From positions 1-17,913 of the forward strand of contig JAEYRK010000084.1 of assembly GCA_023435645.1 (NCBI GenBank): a stretch of DNA of 17,913 nt. Reading direction: 5' to 3'. Each line of letters starts with the position of its first letter. Position 1 is the first letter of the stretch. The stretch is from Bacillota bacterium. Its GTDB lineage: Bacteria; Bacillota; Clostridia; Lachnospirales; Lachnospiraceae. Below the pieces are notes generated by a model, which ran no database searches, was not told where the DNA came from, and worked only from the letters and a program-made list of their open reading frames with translations. Shown piece after piece: positions 15,613 to 17,913 of this stretch. A program made the translations under genes and the position numbers.

Positions 15613-16248
15613 ATGACGAAGACAGGGCTAAGGCAGAAAATGAAAGAACAGAGGAATAATCTTCCTACAGCGGAGCAACACAGAGCCGCAGAGGAAATCC
15701 TACAAAGGCTGACAGGGTTGGACCTCTGGTTATCCTGTGTAGAGCTGTTCACCTATCTGTCCTTTGGTTCAGAGGTGGACACCCGGAGGCTCGTGAAGGA
15801 GGCTCTTTCCGGCTGCTGGGGTAACCCGAAAGCCGTATATGTTCCTAGGGTGGAAGGAAGGAATATGAACTTCTACCAAATCACTGAAGCAAGTACTTTG
15901 AAAGAAAGCAATTTCGGTGTTCCTGAACCGGAGGGACGGGAGCTTATTCCATATGGTGAAGCAAGGAAGGAGCCTGTGATTTCCGAGGAAGGAGTCGGAG
16001 CTTCTGCTTTACAGTCACCACGAAGGCTGATGCTTCTTCCGGGGCTTGCCTTTGATCTCAAGGGGAACAGACTTGGGTATGGTGCCGGCTATTATGACCG
16101 TTTCCTAACAAAATATGGCGGTGATCATTTTATCAAGGTGGCACTGGCCTATGATTTTCAGATACAGGAGAGAGTACCTGCTGAGGAGCATGATATCAGG
16201 ATGGATTATATCATTACACCCGGAGAATTTCTCACCTGCCGTTCTTAG
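15613..16248 (+). CDS. 5-formyltetrahydrofolate cyclo-ligase
   Basis: This enzyme converts 5-formyl-THF to 5,10-methenyl-THF using ATP, returning a storage or inhibitory folate to the one-carbon pool. The product is 211 residues. An N-terminal basic helix (GLRQKMKEQRN) is followed by LFTYLSFGSEVDT, VYVPRV, NFGVPEPEG and the signature LPGLAFDLKGNRLGYGAGYYDRFL that binds nucleotide and substrate. The end, HDIRMDYIITP, fits the family. An extra stretch of about 20 residues (roughly 115-138, GEARKEPVISEEGVGASALQ) precedes the signature. AGAGGAA precedes the ATG at 15613. No clear terminator follows in the 160-bp gap before proA. Confidence 0.95.
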   Translation: MTKTGLRQKMKEQRNNLPTAEQHRAAEEILQRLTGLDLWLSCVELFTYLSFGSEVDTRRLVKEALSGCWGNPKAVYVPRVEGRNMNFYQITEASTLKESNFGVPEPEGRELIPYGEARKEPVISEEGVGASALQSPRRLMLLPGLAFDLKGNRLGYGAGYYDRFLTKYGGDHFIKVALAYDFQIQERVPAEEHDIRMDYIITPGEFLTCRS

Positions 16249-16332
16249 AAGTCTCGGTCGGAGGAAGGTCCTTAGGCTGAGTAGTGCGGTGGAGTTATGA
16301 AACACTTCTGAGTTCCCATGGAAGGTTATTCA

Positions 16333-16360
16333 TTGCTATTACAAAGTTGAATAATATGAT
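16333..16360 (+). promoter_or_regulatory. Possible promoter upstream of proA
   Basis: TTGCTA (16333-16338) and TATGAT (16355-16360) are spaced by 16 bp, a moderate sigma-A match ending about 48 bp before the proA ATG. The 160-bp gap between the cyclo-ligase gene and proA otherwise holds nothing I can identify. Read-through from upstream is equally possible. Confidence 0.35.
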
Positions 16361-16408
16361 GTTTGATAGAAAGTAAGTAAGAAGTATGAAAGTAAGGAGG
16401 AGAGTCAA

Positions 16409-17656
16409 ATGATCAGTTTAGAAGAGATCGGCAGCCGGGCCAAAGAGTCCGCAAGCAAATTAGGTTTGCTTTTGCAGGAAGAGAAGAATACTGCCTTAAG
16501 ATCCTGTGCGGCCGCATTATTGGCTTCAACAGAGGAAATTCTGGCTGTAAATGAGAAGGATGTCAAGAAATCAGAACAGAATGGAGTCAAGGCTTCTCTA
16601 ATTGACAGACTACGCCTGAATCCTTCCAGAATACAAGCCATGGCGGATGGAATATTGGAGGTCTGCGCACTAAAGGATCCGATCGGTGAGGTATTATCCA
16701 TGCAGGTTCGTCCCAATGGACTTACGATTGGACAGAAGCGAGTTCCCCTGGGGGTGATCGGCATCATCTACGAATCCCGTCCAAATGTAACCTCGGACGC
16801 CTTTGCTTTATGCTTTAAGGCAGGCAATGCGGTGATTTTAAGGGGCGGAAGTGATGCGATCGAATCCAATATTGCAATCGTAAAAGCCCTGAGAAAGGGC
16901 CTATCGGACGCAGGCTTCTCTGAGGATGCCCTGCAGCTGATTGAGGATACCAGAAGAGAAACAGTCAATCGGATGATGAAGCTGAATGACTACATTGATG
17001 TCCTGATACCCAGAGGAGGTGAGGGCCTCATCAAATCCGTAGTTGAGAACAGCACCATACCTGTGATTGAAACAGGAATCGGCAATTGTCATGTATATGT
17101 GGATGAATATGCTGACTTTGATATGGCGCTTGATATAATTGACAATGCCAAGACCCAGAGGCTCGGTGTATGTAATACCTGTGAGTCCCTGGTCATCCAT
17201 CAAAAGGTCAGCAGGGAATTCATTCCTCTGTTGTATGACAGACTCCATGCTAAGGAGATAGAGATCCGTGCCGATGAGCGGGGCAGAGCAATCGCAGGGG
17301 GATGTATTCCTGCCACCGAGGAGGACTTTGGTAAGGAATATCTGGATAAAATCATATCTCTTAAGGTAGTGGATAGTATTGAGGAGGCAATTGCCCACAT
17401 CAATCATTACAATACAAAGCACTCGGATGCCATCGTAACAAAGGACTATGACCATGCGATGAAATTCCTGAATGAAATTGATGCTGCAGCAGTCTATGTT
17501 AATGCTTCAACCCGGTTTACCGACGGAAGTGAATTCGGAATGGGGGCAGAAATCGGCATTAGTAATCAGAAGCTTCATGCGAGGGGACCTATGGGGATTA
17601 AGGAATTGACCACGACCAAATACATCATATTCGGAAACGGTCAGATCAGGAAGTAA
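16409..17656 (+). CDS. proA: Glutamate-5-semialdehyde dehydrogenase (gamma-glutamyl phosphate reductase)
   Basis: ProA reduces glutamyl-5-phosphate to glutamate-5-semialdehyde with NADPH, the second step of proline synthesis. The 415-residue length is standard. The aldehyde-dehydrogenase-fold motifs are PLGVIGIIYESRPNVTSDA, AVILRGGSDAIESN, DVLIPRGGEGLI and RLGVCNTCES, where Cys255 is the expected catalytic thiol. The C-terminus has DAAAVYVNASTRFTDGSEFGMGAEIGIS. AAGGAGGAGA (16395-16404) sits just before the ATG. The preceding gene is not proB but the folate enzyme. The hflK-like gene begins 21 bp after the stop, so they probably share a message. Confidence 0.97.
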   Translation: MISLEEIGSRAKESASKLGLLLQEEKNTALRSCAAALLASTEEILAVNEKDVKKSEQNGVKASLIDRLRLNPSRIQAMADGILEVCALKDPIGEVLSMQVRPNGLTIGQKRVPLGVIGIIYESRPNVTSDAFALCFKAGNAVILRGGSDAIESNIAIVKALRKGLSDAGFSEDALQLIEDTRRETVNRMMKLNDYIDVLIPRGGEGLIKSVVENSTIPVIETGIGNCHVYVDEYADFDMALDIIDNAKTQRLGVCNTCESLVIHQKVSREFIPLLYDRLHAKEIEIRADERGRAIAGGCIPATEEDFGKEYLDKIISLKVVDSIEEAIAHINHYNTKHSDAIVTKDYDHAMKFLNEIDAAAVYVNASTRFTDGSEFGMGAEIGISNQKLHARGPMGIKELTTTKYIIFGNGQIRK

Positions 17657-17677
17657 AGGAAAGGAAGAGGATAAGAA

Positions 17678-17913
17678 ATGTCGGGAAAAATTTATGATTT
17701 TCCATCAGGAGTAGACTTCAAATCATTTCTCAAGAGGTTTAGAAATGTATTTTTTCTCCTGATCATTGCAGTAATTGCAGCAGTTTTGTTTTTTGGCTCC
17801 TTCTATACGATTAAGGAGCAGGAGCAGGCAGTTGTCACTACCTTCGGGCAAGCGAAGACAGTAAGTACGGCAGGACTGCATTTTAAGATACCGGTTATAC
17901 AAAAAGTGGAGAA
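17678..17913 (+). CDS. hflK: HflK-like SPFH/band-7 membrane protein, N-terminal part (cut by window)
   Basis: The first 78 codons are visible and the frame is open at the window end. A short cytoplasmic start is followed by one TM segment (about residues 23-43, NVFFLLIIAVIAAVLFFGSFY). The SPFH start then reads YTIKEQEQAVVTTFGQ and GLHFKIPVIQKVE, typical of HflK/HflC proteins, which form a membrane complex around the FtsH protease. HflK is preferred over HflC because a leading soluble segment precedes the TM helix, but the short N-terminus leaves this open. A partner hflC would be expected just downstream. A GGAAGAGG-like RBS lies ahead of the ATG. Confidence 0.82.
   Translation, partial: MSGKIYDFPSGVDFKSFLKRFRNVFFLLIIAVIAAVLFFGSFYTIKEQEQAVVTTFGQAKTVSTAGLHFKIPVIQKVE

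Noticed and set aside
16901..17455. Minus-strand open frame of 184 codons opposite proA
   Set aside because: It is a shadow of proA, whose motifs, length and RBS are all correct; no RBS or recognisable domain on the minus strand.

Overview
The window looks like the chromosome of a spore-forming Firmicute, most likely a Lachnospiraceae-type (Clostridium cluster XIVa) bacterium. The reasons are the conserved Firmicutes block yqfC-yqfD-phoH-yqfF-ybeY, the sporulation-linked families (YqfC, YqfD, a SpoVB-like flippase, a BofC-like protein), strong purine-rich ribosome binding sites and intermediate base composition. The family assignment is an inference from gene content. All genes are on the + strand. 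No tRNA, rRNA, CRISPR array, transposase or phage gene was seen.

Layout. (1) 1-1236: the 3' two-fifths or so of alaS. (2) 1393-1716: a self-contained rpsU unit with a near-consensus promoter, leader hairpin, ribosomal protein S21 and a strong terminator. (3) 1740-2293: a gene-free cluster of about 160-bp tandem repeats, each built from three dyad-symmetric modules. An inverted, variant module sits on its left edge and a truncated copy on its right. (4) 2321-7134: yqfC, yqfD, phoH, a PgpH/YqfF-like HD protein and ybeY. The block is preceded by a good match to a sigma-E promoter, and two of its junctions overlap. (5) 7313-11279: a DUF3048 lipoprotein, a 36-bp tandem repeat array, a SpoVB/MurJ-type flippase, a BofC-like membrane-anchored protein and a terminator. 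(6) 11307-16248: a vegetative-type promoter followed by two flavoproteins (BaiN/RdsA/HI0933 type and COG2509 type), proB, a DUF896 protein and 5-formyl-THF cyclo-ligase. (7) 16409-17913: proA and the 5' end of an hflK-like SPFH gene, cut by the window edge.

How the genes fit together. The first half is translation and RNA housekeeping (alaS, rpsU, phoH, ybeY) mixed with mother-cell sporulation genes. The middle is envelope and sporulation functions. The last third is redox flavoenzymes and proline synthesis, with proB and proA separated by two unrelated genes.

The most unusual points are: the modular palindromic repeat cluster, in which stems are swapped and one dyad is flipped while the fold is kept; a PgpH-like protein that has lost its extracellular sensor domain and several metal ligands; and a 36-bp (12-codon) array that reads as a broken N-terminal extension of the flippase gene. 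Nothing here is a clearly new multi-gene system.
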